A model generated the notes under the pieces. It saw only the letters and a list, made by a program, of their open reading frames with translations, was not told the origin of the DNA and ran no database searches. Below, one piece after another: positions 1 through 11,589 of a DNA stretch of 64,000 bases. The number at the start of each line of letters is the position of its first letter. Position 1 is the stretch's first letter. The translations under genes and the position numbers were made by a program. The stretch is from Erigeron canadensis. Its lineage: Eukaryota; Streptophyta; Magnoliopsida; Asterales; Asteraceae. The stretch is from positions 3,596,001-3,660,000 of the forward strand of contig NC_057769.1 in NCBI RefSeq assembly GCF_010389155.1. The letters are read 5' to 3'.

Positions 1-375
1 TAACATAAATAAATTGTGGTAATCATTTTGATTGATTATAGTAAAAAGTTATTACCAAGGATGGCTTTGACATAATTAATAGACATTCATGCATATAGTC
101 ACCATTTGTAAGGAGAATAAATGAAATAGAAGTGAACAATTTATGTGTTCCTTTCATATTTTAATTTTAAGAAAGTTTTAAAGAATATATGGTATGAAAA
201 AATTTAATACAACCTCACTAATTATTAAGGCAATGAAAAGCTCCCATTCGCATGAGGATGTAATTTAAAAGGATGAAATGAAGCCACGTAACACTTTCCA
301 TGGAAGCTGAATGGGGACGGTTTTTTGATAATATCATATACTTGAGGGGTATATAATGAAATTAACGCTCAGAAA

Positions 376-683
376 TCTACTAATATATATATAACAATAT
401 ATATATAACAAGGTTTTAAAAAATTTCTAAATAAATAAGAACCTTTAGATGATATCTATTTTTAATTTAGAACCATTAGATCAGATTTAATTATTTTATT
501 TTTATTAAATGACAATACTAATACTTATATTGTATATAATTTATAAAAAATACCCTCCTTAATTATTATAACATGTCATACCATATATATAATATATAAA
601 TAATATATAATAATAATATTGATATTGATTATTCGAAGTCATTAACATGTTGTTTGTCGTAAGTAAATTAGATTGTGATGTAA
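376..683 (+). mobile_element. Helitron 5' end fragment
   Basis: The stretch begins TCTACTAATATATATATAAC after an A and then runs parallel to the 5' part of the Helitron at 14888 (shared blocks include ACAAGG, a GAACC block, CATTAGATC and AAATGACAATA). It is therefore a second copy of that family's 5' end on the plus strand. It stops where the minus-strand Helitron at 684 begins. A possible matching 3' end (CTAG, then T) lies at 3055-3058, which would make a roughly 2.7-kb element interrupted by other repeats. The left boundary is uncertain because the start is AT-rich. Confidence 0.5.
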
Positions 684-1571
684 CTAGATTATTACCCGCG
701 TAATACGCGGGAAATATATACAATTAATTACATGTTAAATTTTTATAATATCATAAGTTGATAAATATTTAACCAGGTAAGAATTAAACCACTAAAAAAC
801 ATGAAGTTACATTAGTAGTCGTTTAGATTCTGGTTAATAGTGACCAGACAGTTGAAAATTGATACATCATCTATTAAAGGTCTCGCGAAGAAAGGTTTTC
901 GTTTCTTTAGATATCTTTCATTCATCTAGATATGTCTGCATTGTCATTGTACTTGTGCTTTAACATTTTGCTTGAATAATTTAGTTATACACAAAAATTA
1001 CTAATTAATTTAATTATCAATCTATATATCGCATGTTGTGATAATCTAAGTTAAAACTATGCATAACATCATTGCAATTTTCATACAGTTATTTTTTTGA
1101 TATATAATTGTGATATCTTACTATAGACTTCATATTTGTTTTTTAATTCTTTATCAAGAAGGCCGGTTTGACATCCGGTTCGGTTTTAAAAACATCGATT
1201 TAATAAAAACGTTATATAATAAAAATCCTATACAAAAATCCTTATAACCAAATTTTATTCGTTATATGATAAAAATTCTATATAAAAATATAATTTAATA
1301 AAAACATATTATATCAAAAAAGAAATTCTATATAAAAATATTAGTTTCCATAATTATATAATTAAAAATATTAATTATTAATGTCTACAAACTTAAATAA
1401 GGAAATAATAATAATTTTAATTTATTAATACAAAATTAAATCTAACAAGTTAAATAAGGTATATGACATCATCATTTGATCTAATGGCTCTAATTAAAAG
1501 TTGAACTTCATCTAAGGGTCCATACTTCTTCAATTGTGAATTAAGTGATCTCTTTTATATATATCTAGAGA
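684..1571 (-). mobile_element. Non-autonomous Helitron, complete
   Basis: Read on the minus strand, the element starts TCTCTAGATATATA after an A (position 1572) and ends CTAG (687-684) followed by T (position 683), the A^T insertion pattern of Helitrons. Seven bases before the CTAG lies the terminal hairpin at 695-711, whose arms CCCGCGTA/TACGCGGG pair almost perfectly. The 5' 150 bases resemble the starts at 376 and 14888. No Rep/helicase coding sequence is visible, so at 888 bp it is a non-autonomous derivative. Confidence 0.75.
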
Positions 1572-1574
1572 TTA

Positions 1575-1868
1575 TTAAATCATATCAAAGTTTGGTGGTA
1601 CAAAATAAACAAAAGTTAGTTTTGGGCTTGGTAATGATTTTTACTTGCGGTAAACATCTAGAACAATTTGTATTTTTAGGTATATATAATAATATCATTT
1701 ATAAGTTTTACGTGAAAAGAATTTTAAATCATATCAAAGTTTGGTGGTACAAAATAAACAAAAGTTAGTTTTGGGCTTGGTAATGGTCTTTACTTGCGGT
1801 AAACATCTAGAACAATTTGTATTTTTAGGTATATTTAATAATATCATTTATAAGTTTTATGTGAAAAT
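1575..1868. repeat. 159-bp tandem duplication, two copies
   Basis: A unit starting TTAAATCATATCAAAGTTTG occurs at 1575 and again at 1734. The copies differ at only a few positions, so the duplication is recent. There is no obvious coding content. It directly abuts the 5' end of the Helitron at 684-1571. Confidence 0.85.
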
Positions 1869-3054
1869 ACGCAATAAGATTGATTTACTTTAATAATTGT
1901 ATAATTAAGCAACCCATATAACATATAAATAGTTATATATAAAATTTGTTTGGGTTTGTACAGCTTACTTTTATGGATTTGTTATCATTGTTGTAGTGTT
2001 ATTGTACAAACTCATGTGTCACCACTAGAATTGGGAGAGAGAAACATGAAAGAAAGAAAAATATTATTCTGATTGTGAGTGGTCAATTAAGGTTAAGTCA
2101 GTTAAGGATATATGATGATGATGATGATTATGATTATAATAATTAATATATAATCATTCTACGACTGATTACAACCTTTAACATTAATTACGTGTTCATG
2201 TAATGCACCAGATAAACGATATTATGCATATGCTATTTATGGTAACATTATATACAATTTTAATTATTGGGTTTTTTTTTCAGATTGATAATAAGTTTAT
2301 ATCTTTTTTAAAACACCCGATTTTTTTTTTCCCGTAAATCATGTTTATAAATCATGTTGGATTGTGTTTGTGTAATGCACCAATTAGATTAAAAACTATG
2401 AAATTATGTAAATGCCTTTGACTGATTTTAGTTTATAATATTAATAACATTTCAAACAAATATTTTAGAGAAATTGTCACAAATCGTCCATGTGGTTTGC
2501 TCGATTCGCATTTTCGTCCATGTACTTTTTTTTTTATCACTAAGTGTCACTATACTTTTCATTTTCATTGCCAACTGTCCTTAACACTAACAGCCGTTAG
2601 TTTGTCCTATTAAACCTCTCATGTGCAATGCACATGAGGGTATTATCATCAAGTTTGTAACCACAAGTACTATTTGTAATAAACACATTGGATTAAACAA
2701 TATCTTTGAATTCCTTCTCCCCCACAAACTCCGACCACCACCTCTGACCGACCGGCCACCATCCGACACCGCCAGAAAAGTTTGCCGGACACCGAGAACT
2801 ACCACCCCACTATGGTTACCAAAACATTGACAAATGTCGACCATTTCAGTCTTAAAAACATTGACAAAACATTGTAACTCTTCTTTTCCTTAGACCGTGT
2901 AGCAAATTAGCCTAAGTCATTTGATGTAATTTCACTTACGAGGGTGTCTTGTCAGAAGTCATTTTAATATCCTTATTTATATTTGTCAAAATATATGTTT
3001 ATCACATATTAACATTTAAGTAGAATTATATAAGTATTGCCCGCGTAATACAAT
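1869..3054. other. Gene-free AT-rich DNA with repeat-like stretch
   Basis: No supported gene. A short (ATG)n run lies near 2111-2126. Bases 2470-2660 carry phrases such as CAAATCGTCCATGTGG and TTTTCGTCCATGTAC, which resemble the terminal sequences of the Mutator-like repeats found later in the window, but no opposite end or target-site duplication was found. The short opposing ORFs at 2587-2844 look like chance frames in this repeat. Confidence 0.4.
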
Positions 3055-3058
3055 CTAG
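3055..3058 (+). mobile_element. Helitron-like 3' terminus (degenerate)
   Basis: CTAG followed by T, preceded by CCGCGTAATAC, which is half of the hairpin seen intact at 695-711. The second hairpin arm is missing, so the end is decayed or chimeric. It may close the element whose 5' end is at 376. Confidence 0.35.
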
Positions 3059-3143
3059 TGCCATATATAGATACCTAACGCAAAATCAAAATCCCCAAAA
3101 AGTGAAAAAAAACCCTAATAATAACCTAAAAAAAATACTAATA

Positions 3144-3270
3144 ATGGATCAGATGACGTTCGAGCAATTGTCATACATTGATCCTAATTTACCTGATATG
3201 AAAGCCTTTCACGAGTATCTTCAAAAGATGCTAGCGGAAAGTATTCAGAGGAAAGATGATGTTGCTGCTG

Positions 3271-3358
<88 letters not shown>

Positions 3359-3452
3359 GAAAGATGATGCTGCTATTAATAATAATAATTATAATTATTA
3401 TGTTCCTTTGATCTATACATGCAATTTTTTGTACCATTCTGGTTTAAGTTAG
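3144..3452 (+). CDS. Small poly-asparagine hypothetical ORF
   Basis: Unrecognised ORF of about 102 codons from the ATG at 3144 (reads MDQMTFEQLSYIDPNLPDMK at its start). It has an acidic/polar helical-looking N-terminus of about 40 residues, then a run of about 28 asparagines encoded by a pure AAT microsatellite at 3271-3358, then a short tail rich in Asn and Tyr. A TATA-like CATATATAG lies at about 3062 and an AAACCCTAA-type leader precedes the ATG, so a real first exon is possible. An upstream in-frame start at 3102 is a weaker choice. No splice partner or homologue could be named. It could also be a chance ORF extended by microsatellite growth. Confidence 0.35.
3271..3358. repeat. (AAT)n microsatellite
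   Basis: About 29 uninterrupted AAT units inside the small ORF, in the frame that reads asparagine. Confidence 0.95.
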
Positions 3453-3459
3453 TTATAAC

Positions 3460-4895
3460 TTAATTCTTACCAAATAGTTTATCCATGTATTATCATGCTA
3501 TGTTTTTACTTTAGAACCTGTTTTTCCGTTGCACTCGATACCCCTAGTCCCCATGGCATCTTTTTATTGTCCTTTATGTGATGTCCGTGTTATTCTCCAT
3601 TTGATCCGAGTGGTCCTCATTTCCATTGACTAGGAGATACTACTTTACTAAAAAAATATTGATATGATATCCAGAGTTGTTGGCATTGTAATAGTCAATT
3701 TGAATGATGCAGTGTGTTCTTGCGTTTATAACTACCAATTTTTTTAGTCCTTAGATACCTACACATTTCATGGTGATTGACCAATTAGTGAACTTTTACT
3801 GGTAATTGCTTCAGTATAACTGTGACTAGACGTGGCAAAAGCGGGCTGGTTGGGTATGGTCAAAACCAATATTTTCTGGTTTGGCTGAATTGGGTCGGAT
3901 TTGGTTGACCAAAAACACTTTTGTCGAGGTATTTTGTTCCTTTTATAAATATCTAGGGTATGAAACTTGTCTTAGAAATTTTATAAGCTGATAATTTTTT
4001 AACAAACTCAACTGATCTAAGGAGGTTTTGTGCCAAAAAGTAAACTTCAAGCAACTTTTTATCTGTTTGAATTGTTCGAATCATCTCAGTTGATCTATTC
4101 GTTAATGATTTTTTCTAGTTTATCCGTTTGACTCAATGGATAACATATCCGAAACTATGGTAAGTGGTGAGCAGCTAATACACCATGGTACTACGTGTGA
4201 CATTCTGGTTTTTTAAAAGAATAATTATACTATTTGTTCTGATTTGTAAATCTTTGTGCTTTATATTATTTTCCCCTTGTATGCTCCGTCACTCATTTTT
4301 TTTTACCAAAACTAATGCAAAACATTGGATAACTTTGGTAATTGAATAATTTCTCTGATTCTGGGCTATGATCGTGGTCTACATCTCGTCTGTATGATGC
4401 AGTTTTTTTAAATTTGTATCCTACGATATACAAGAGTGTGTGAATTTCTTGTGTGAAATTTGTATGTAGATTATATAAAACTTTCGCGGTGTTTTGGATT
4501 GATTTATCGATTCTATTTTTGTATTACACACAAGGTATGTTGTTGGCATCTTGCTTTGCTCCGTGGATATTGTCTTCTGTGCCTGATTCATTCTGTTTGA
4601 TATGCATAAAGGTTGAGTCTGAGCTTGCCTAAAGTGCTATGTTTCTTATGCATTTTTACATGAAACTTTTTTCTCTTTGCATGATTAGCATCTTTTTGAT
4701 TGCTAACACCTTGGGTTTTGCAGGAAGTGGAAACAGGGTGCTGGGTGTAACGTTACTTGTGTGAATTCTCATGCTGATCTAAAAAAATAAAAATAAAAAA
4801 TGCTGGGTGTAGTGTTATGTTATAATGTGAATTGTCATGCTGATCTGTCTGGTGAAAGGATTAGTCTTGTATGGTGTGTAAATAAATTTATTACC
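3460..4895. other. T-rich stretch without supported gene
   Basis: Intron- or UTR-like T-rich DNA. Near 4724 there is a good acceptor-like TTTTGCAG followed by a less AT-rich stretch, and a 50-base segment around 4740-4790 is repeated at 4801-4850 (shared CTGGGTGTA and TCATGCTGATCT blocks). No ORF with recognisable domains was found, so this may be the non-coding remainder of the locus that starts near 3062. Confidence 0.3.
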
Positions 4896-5272
4896 AATCA
4901 GCTGTGAGGTACTGTATGAGTTACATTTTTTCTAGATATTGAAATTCTACGTTGTTATGTACCCAGCTGCCTTGTTGCAATGAATTTAACAATCAGCTGT
5001 GAGGTACTGTATGAGTTACATTTTTTCTAGATATTGAAATTCTATGTTGTTATGTACCCAGCTGCCTTGTTGCAATGAATTTAACAATCAGCTGTGAGGT
5101 ACTGTATGAGTTACATTTTTTCTAGATATTGAAATTCTATGTTGTTATGTACCCAGCTGCCTTGTTGCAATGAATTTAACAATCAGCTGTGAGGTACTGT
5201 ATGAGTTACATTTTTTCTAGATATTGAAATTCTATGTTGTTATGTACCCAGCTGCCTTGTTGCAATGAATTT
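4896..5272. repeat. 95-bp minisatellite, four copies
   Basis: The unit starting AATCAGCTGTGAGGTACTG occurs at 4896, 4991, 5086 and 5181, an exact 95-base spacing. Copies 2-4 are nearly identical and copy 1 differs at a few sites (for example CTACG in place of CTATG). The array is followed by unique DNA from about 5273. Confidence 0.95.
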
Positions 5273-5304
5273 TACTTATCTGGCAAGTCTTACATGTTTT
5301 TTTT

Positions 5305-6114
5305 AGGGAAGTGATTTTTATACTAAACTTTTTGATTCGTGAAAGGAATTTCTATGCAAATGACAATAACACCCTTAGACTGTATTAACAGTTTTTTTAC
5401 GTTTCTTCCTTAAAGTAGTCACCACAAAAACAAAACCTATATTAAATAATAAATCAAAACCTTTCTGTCTTACAATCCCTTTAATGCCTAACCATGCTCA
5501 AAAGTCAAAACTGATACATCATAATACTCCATTTGAAGAGCTTAGAATAGAGATGTGCAAGGGCCGAAACCCGGTCCGAACCGTGACTCATTCTTTAATG
5601 ACCCTCAAATCTTTTTGATTACGTCATTTGACAACAGTAACAACTCTGGTCTGGGCTACGCAACAACGAACAAATTAATCGCTTGCAAATTCATCCCTCA
5701 AATATTGACTACAAATCGCATTCATGAAATATGCTATTTGGTTGTAAATCTAAGCTCCATAGGCCATTTGAAAATCAAGATAATTGAAGCGGTTTCTTCG
5801 AAGTCTACAACCAAAATTAAAATTAAACGATTGACAACGCTCAAATGGAGTATTACGATTACAAGATCGAGATAAATGAAGTATACGTACAAAACTGATT
5901 CAGAAATGAATTACAATCTCTCGAACTATTGTGATGTATGGGGGGAAGGTTTGATTTATTATTATAATTATACGAGTAACTTTTGTTTTTGTGGCAATTA
6001 TGACTACAGGAAGAAAAGTAAAACAATCATGGACTTAATCTAAGGGTATTCTTGTCCCTTTGTACAAAATTTCTGGTTATAAATCAAAAGGCTCCGTGTA
6101 AAAATCACTTTCCT
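5305..6114. mobile_element. Terminal-inverted-repeat element, unclassified
   Basis: The left end GGAAGTGATTTTTATAC near 5307 and the right end, which reads GGAAAGTGATTTTTACAC on the minus strand near 6112, are inverted copies. The homology continues inward for about 90 bases with mismatches (the CCCTTAGA block occurs in both). A second inner inverted pair (ACTCCATTTGAAG at about 5527 and CAAATGGAGTATT at about 5841) makes the middle palindromic as well. The ORF at 5555-5875 lies inside and is probably not a gene. No clean target-site duplication was found, so the superfamily is open. Confidence 0.55.
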
Positions 6115-6448
6115 TTGTTTTGACCGAGTTATTAAAAGTAACAAAGTTTTATTTATATTGCATTATAAAACATCTATTATCTTTTAATTTTTTTTAAATG
6201 TCATTTCTTTTTTATTTATTATTTTAAAGATCTTGAAATACTTATAATAGCTATTTGAAATACGTGTAATACACAACATTTATCATAAACTTTTAATAAC
6301 TACATTATCCATTTATATCAATTACTTTTACATTAGTAATCAAACCACTATCGCCGTCGTCGTCGCCAGCAAACCAACCTTCTCTTTTAATGAGCGGAGA
6401 TCATATTGTGATATTGTAAAAGGGGAGGTTGGTAAGGAGAAGGAGGAA

Positions 6449-7471
6449 GTGGAAGTAAAAATCGACGAATCTATGTGTGGATTGGTAGATTGCCATCGCA
6501 GTGCTTTGGTTGGCAGGTGTAAATCTTTTGACGCTCTGGTTGCTCTTCATGGGTGGCTTGGAGAGCTTGGGTTAACTGGGCTGAAAATTAAGTATGTAGG
6601 GGGTCTGTCAATGTTCTTGCAATTTGTCTCTGAGGAAGATGCTCAGGATTTTATTGCCAATGATAAAAGATGGGAGCAATGGTTCTCAAAGCTGGATGTG
6701 TGGATGGGTCAGTCCATGCCTTTCGAACGTTTAGCTTGGGTTGGTGTTTTGGGGATTCCATTACATTTAGCCAACGCGAAAGTGACCAACAAAATTTGCG
6801 AGAAATTTGGGAAGGTCATTAGTCCTTCAAATGCCAAGGAGACTGATGAAAACAAATCCATAGAATGCGTTGGATTGCTGGTCGGGGATGGGAAACCAAT
6901 AAGTGAAAGGGTCTCTATTACTTGGAGAAAAAAGAGATATAGAGTATGGATCGAAGAAAGACAAATAGATTGGTGTCCACCTTGTGGTCCAGTTAAAGGT
7001 GATCTTCATCAATCTGGATCGACTAAGAGTGACGGAAAACCTAATGATTCCGACAACTTGGCCGGAATATTAGAGGAAGGTGAATGGACAAGGAATAATA
7101 TGGAAGGGGAAGGGACAACACGTGAGCTGCATGGGAACATGGAGACACATGAAGAAGAATTAAATGCTGTTAAAGATAATGAAACGTCTAACAATAAATT
7201 AGTGTTCTATACGATGTCTGATGGTCCCACTAAGCAGAAAAAAAAGGCAGGCCCTACAATGAATAAAGAAAAAGTGGTTGTTTCAAGATCAAATAATAAC
7301 TGGGATTTATTTAATTTTCGTGCTAATAATTTAAGGCCAAAAAAGAGGCCCGGGCCCTCTGACTTTAATTCGTTAGATGGGTTTTTGGAACACAATGTCG
7401 AGCCCAATAGCCCACAAGGGATGGAGATCAATAAGGAAGGAAATGATATAAGTGAAAAAAGAGAAACCTAG
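6449..7471 (+). pseudogene. LINE ORF1, DUF4283-type nucleic-acid binding
   Basis: An ORF of about 330 codons without a good native start; the first in-frame ATG is at 6473 and the upstream frame is open, so the N-terminus is decayed. Residues of about 10-130 match the pattern of the plant retrotransposon DUF4283 domain (a GRC..FDAL block, a GGL..FLQF strand, then SEEDAQDFI and a W.QWF block). This is followed by WVGVLGIPLHLAN and an RVWIEE segment typical of the end of the domain. The C-terminal half is polar and low complexity. In LINEs of this group ORF1 is the RNA-binding partner of ORF2. The zinc knuckle expected after the domain is reduced to WCPPCG. Confidence 0.75.
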
Positions 7472-7696
7472 TCCAAAACGAAAGATATAGGCCAGACCCC
7501 TGATCCCCAGGAAGAAGTAATAACACAAGGCTCGAAGGATGACAAAGCGATCTTGGAGGAGAACTAGGTGGATACAGCTATGTTAGAAGAAGAAGTTCAA
7601 GATACAATGGATATTGGAATTATTGTGGGTGTCAATTTGGAAAAGGCCAAGGGTCAAGAAGACCATTGAAATTGAAGATATGAACACTGTACATCA

Positions 7697-10696
7697 ATGA
7701 ATATATTATCAATTAATATTAGAGGGGTTAGAGGGATTGGGAAGGCAGATTGGATTAAAGAAGTTAAGAACAAAGAAAAGGTTTCTTTTATTGCCATTCA
7801 ATAAACTTAGTGTGGGGATATCCCCATTGATTTAGTTCGAAGTTATTGAGGGAATGGTGATTGTTAATTCGTTTTTGTGGAGGCTAGTGGGAGATCTGGT
7901 GGACTTCTTTGTCTCTGGGATCCCAAAGTTTTTAAAAAAAGCGACTGTATTAAGGATGGAAGTTATCTTTTGATTAAAGGTAAAATCAAAGGATGTGATG
8001 AGAATGTATTTATTGTCAATGTTTATGCACCACAAAGCAACAGGGCAAAAAGAGAGTTATGGGAAAAATTAGCCGATTTAAGAAAGGGTGATGATGGTTT
8101 GTGGTTTTTGATTGGGGATTTCAATGCTGTTCGTGAGGCCGGTGAACAAAAAGGCTTTGTTTTTAAGTCACATTGTGCTAGAGCCTTTAATATGTTTATC
8201 AATACAACTGATCTTCATGAGTTTGAAATGAAAGGTAGTAAATTTACGTTTATGATGGAAGGTGAGAGGGGGAAGAAACTAAGTAAGATTGACCGGCTGC
8301 TTGTTGGAAGGGAGGTGGTGGATAGTTGGCCTGGTGCATGTTTTAGAGCTCTTCCGAGACGGTTCTCGGATCATAACCCGATATTATTATCCTTGGTTGA
8401 TCGAAATTTTGGACCTAGACCTTTTCATTTTTTTAACTCTTGGATGGACAAAGAGGGTTTCAAAGAGACAATTAAAGAGGCGTTCAAGACTTTCCAAGGA
8501 GTGGGTCAGCCCGATGTGGTTCTCATGCTTAAATTCAGGTGGCTAAGGGAAAAGCTAAAAAAGTGGAGAGATGATTTCAAGAAAAAAGATGAAGAGGAAG
8601 CTGAACTATGTCGATTGGAACTTGAGGAACTGGACTTGAAGATGGAGGAGGAAGAACTATCAGAGGATGAAAAATGGACCAGAGTGGAAGGTAAAAAGAA
8701 ACTTTATGAATTGTAATTTAACAAGGTTCAAGATATGAAGCAAAGGTTAAGAATCAAATGGGCGATCGATGGTGATGAAAACTCCAGCTTCTTTCATGGA
8801 CATATTAATAATCGAAGGGTTTGTAACAATATTCCAGGGCTACTGGTTGATGATAACTGGGTTACAAAACCGTCTGTCGTTAAAAGTAAAGTGTTGGAGT
8901 TTTATAGAAACAAGTTTCATGAAGAGTGACAAGATAGATCGAAAATGTTTTGTGATTTGGGCCCTAAACTAATCGATTCAGAGGCGGTCAGTTTAGTTGA
9001 AAGGTTCAACATTTTGGAGATTAAAGAAGCTGTATTCTCATGCGGGGATGACAGGGCGCCGGGACCCGATGGATTCAATTTTAGATTTATTAAGAAGGAC
9101 TAGGGTAAGTTCGAAAATGATTTTGTAAAGATATTTAATAGATTTTTCGACTTAGGTGAGATCAGTAGGGGTTGTGGCTCGACCTTCATTACCCTTATCC
9201 CGAAAACCAAAGATCCAGGCTGCCTGGATGATTATAGACCAATAACGTTGGTCGGGTGTATCAACAAAGTAGTCTCAAAGGTTCTGGCGAATCGTCTAAA
9301 AAGAGTTTTTGGCAATTTAATTTCGGATACTCAAACGGAGTTCTTGAGTGATAGACTCATTCTTGATGGTCCCTTGATAGTGAATGAAGCAGTTCCATGG
9401 GCTAAAAAAGATAAAAAGAAGATGTTTATTTTGAAGGTAGATTTCAACAAAGCATGTGATAATGTAAATTGGGGTTTTTTGATCAGTAATATGCAAAATT
9501 TAGGCTTTCCAAAACGATGGTGCAATTGGGTTCATGGAATTCTTTCGTCAGCCAGAGCTTCTGTTCTAGTCAATGGATCACCAACGTTCGAATTTCATTG
9601 TAAAAAAGGGATGAGGCAGGGAGATCCCATATCCCCATTCCTTTTTTTACTTGTTATGGAGGTCATTTCGGTTATGCCGAAAAGAGCATGTGAGGCTAGG
9701 AGGATACGTGGGATACAACTTCCTAACCAAGGGCCAATTCTTTCACATCTACTCTATGCTGACGATTGTATGTTTATGGGGGAATGGGAAGAGGAGAATC
9801 TTAAACAAGTTACACATCTGTTGAAAGTATTTCACATTGTCTCGGGTTTGAAAATTAATTTAAATAAATCTTTTTTGTTTGCGGTTGGGGTTGAAAACAG
9901 TGAAGTAAGTAGGCTGGCGGGTCGCTTTAAATGTAGGGAGGGGTCTTTTCCTTTTGATCATTTGGGTATTAGAATTGGAGGTAACATGAACCGAATTGCT
10001 AGTTGGGACTTCTTGTTCGACATATTTGAAGCCAGACTTGCTGTTTGGAAGTCGAGATGCATTTCGATGGCGGGGAGGGTGATTTTGATCAAAGCTGTCA
10101 TGGAGAGTCTGCCTACTTATTACTTTTCTTTGTTCAAAGTTCCGGAGAAAGTAATAAACGGGCTGGAGTCTATCATTCGAAGATTCCTTTGGAATGGCTC
10201 GGGAGACACCAAGAAAATACATTGGGTCTCGTGGGAAAAGGTTACAACTCCTATTAATTTGGGTGGTTTAGGACTTAGCAAGCTCAAAGATTCTAATATA
10301 GCTCTACTTTCAAAGTGGATGTGGAGGTATAAGAATGAACAGGGGGTTCTTTGGAGAAAAGTCATTGATTCCATTCATAATACGAAAAGATGTTGGGAAT
10401 TTTTGCCTAGTAACAGTGGTGTATTGGGGGTTTGGAAATCAATTGTGAAGTGTATTGGTAACGTGAAAGCTAATGGTGACTCGTTGATAGGGTGCTTCAA
10501 GGGAGTTTGTGGGTCGGGAGATCAGGTACGTTTTTGGCTTGACAAATGGGTTGGTGACCAGCCATTACGAGTTTCTTTTCCTTTATTGTTTAAACTCGAA
10601 AAAGAAAAAAAGTGTTATGTCAAAGATAGAGTGGGTACAACAGCAAATGTTTTTGGGTCAGAATGTCTATGGACTCGTTCTCCATCGACTTCTTAG
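7697..10696 (+). pseudogene. LINE ORF2, endonuclease-reverse transcriptase
   Basis: The endonuclease starts at about 7697 (MNILSINIRGVRGIGKADWI) and is broken by a stop where FIAIQ is expected to continue to a glutamate, then resumes from 7877 through NVYAPQ, GDFNAVR and the SDHNP motif (near residue 170 of that frame). Stops follow at about 8714, 8927 and 9101 (the last where a tryptophan is usual). Reverse transcriptase blocks are clear: DDRAPGPDGFNF, the DYRPITLVG block, KVDFNKA, RQGDPISPFLF and LLYADDCMF with the catalytic aspartates. A further stop at 10694 precedes the zf-RVT segment. The order and motifs match plant L1-type LINEs; the copy is inactive. Confidence 0.85.
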
Positions 10697-10726
10697 GAGC
10701 TAACAGAATTGGAAGGACTATGAAGA

Positions 10727-11350
10727 TTGATGAGCGGGATCGTTCTCAACCAACTAAAAGATAGATGGATTTGGACAAGAAGTAAAGATAGCAGTTTAGT
10801 GGTAAAGAATGTCAAAGAATTTCTGAGAAAAGGGAGAAATGAAGATGAGAATGTTGTTCTCAAATGGTCAAGATGGGTAACAAAGAAGTGTAACATCTTT
10901 ATGTGGCGGGTATCATTGAACAGAGTACCGACATTGGTCGCCTTGAGAACTAAGAATTGCTACTTTGGCAGCATGGTTTGTGGTATGTGTCAGGAAGGAG
11001 AGGAATTAATTGATCATATTTTATGCTCATGTGAAATCGCCTTGGAAATATGGTACAGAATAGGATTATGGTGTAAGGTCAATCCAATTTTTCTTTTCTC
11101 AGCTAGGGACTTATTCTCTATCGAAGAACACGTGGGGTTAGGAAGAAAAGGGAAAAAAGTATTTAAAGGTGTGGTCTTTGTTACATGTTGGTGCATTTGG
11201 AAGGCAAGGAACGAATTGAAATTCGAAGGCAAGAACATTGATGTGGAGAAGGTCATCCATGAGATTAAGACTACAAGTTATTTATGGTACAAAAATCGCT
11301 CGAGGCATTGCTCAATTAGTTGGCAAGATTGGATTTTCTTTAATGTATAA
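10727..11350 (+). pseudogene. LINE ORF2 C-terminal zf-RVT region
   Basis: An open stretch of about 200 codons in the frame expected for the end of ORF2. It contains the plant RT-associated zinc-binding pattern: KCNIFMWRVSLNRVPT, a C..C pair in VCGMCQEGEE, the DHILCSC block, then WCIWKARNELKFE. It is separated from the reverse transcriptase by stops at 10694 and around 10725. The A-rich tail follows within 100 bases of the stop, as expected for a LINE 3' end. Confidence 0.8.
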
Positions 11351-11589
11351 GTGTAATTATTAGTGTTGTATACATGCCGCTTCACAATTTATATGAGTTT
11401 GACGATTTGTGAATAAAAGTTATTTTTAAAATAAATAAAAAACATAAAATTACTTTGTGCGAGTGTAATTTTGACTCGACATTAAAATGTGTGTTTCTTG
11501 GTTATAGAGCTGAGTTATGTATGTTATGCCATTTGCAATTTTTGTTATGACCACACCTTTACAACCCAACCTTCAATTACAAGGCTACT

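Larger units (their letters stand above)
6329..11445 (+). mobile_element. L1-type LINE, near full length, inactivated
   Basis: A non-LTR retrotransposon. In order it carries a DUF4283-type ORF1 (about 6449-7471), an apurinic endonuclease region (from about 7697), a reverse transcriptase (about 8990-10000) with a YADD active site, and a C-terminal zf-RVT-like region (about 10727-11350), followed by an A-rich tail. ORF2 is interrupted by several in-frame stops and frameshifts, so it cannot make an active protein. A short possible target duplication (AATTACTTT at 6320 and after the tail) is weak, so the ends are approximate. Confidence 0.85.

Noticed and set aside
2470..2660. Left end of another Mutator-like element
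   Set aside because: The wording resembles such termini (CGTCCATGTGG, CGTCCATGTAC) but no inverted partner or 9-bp duplication was found nearby.
3231..3437. Poly-isoleucine ORF on the minus strand
   Set aside because: Antisense reading of the (AAT)n tract.
5555..5875. ORF of 106 codons
   Set aside because: It lies in the palindromic middle of a terminal-inverted-repeat element, has no ATG in good context (begins with an alternative codon) and no recognisable domain.
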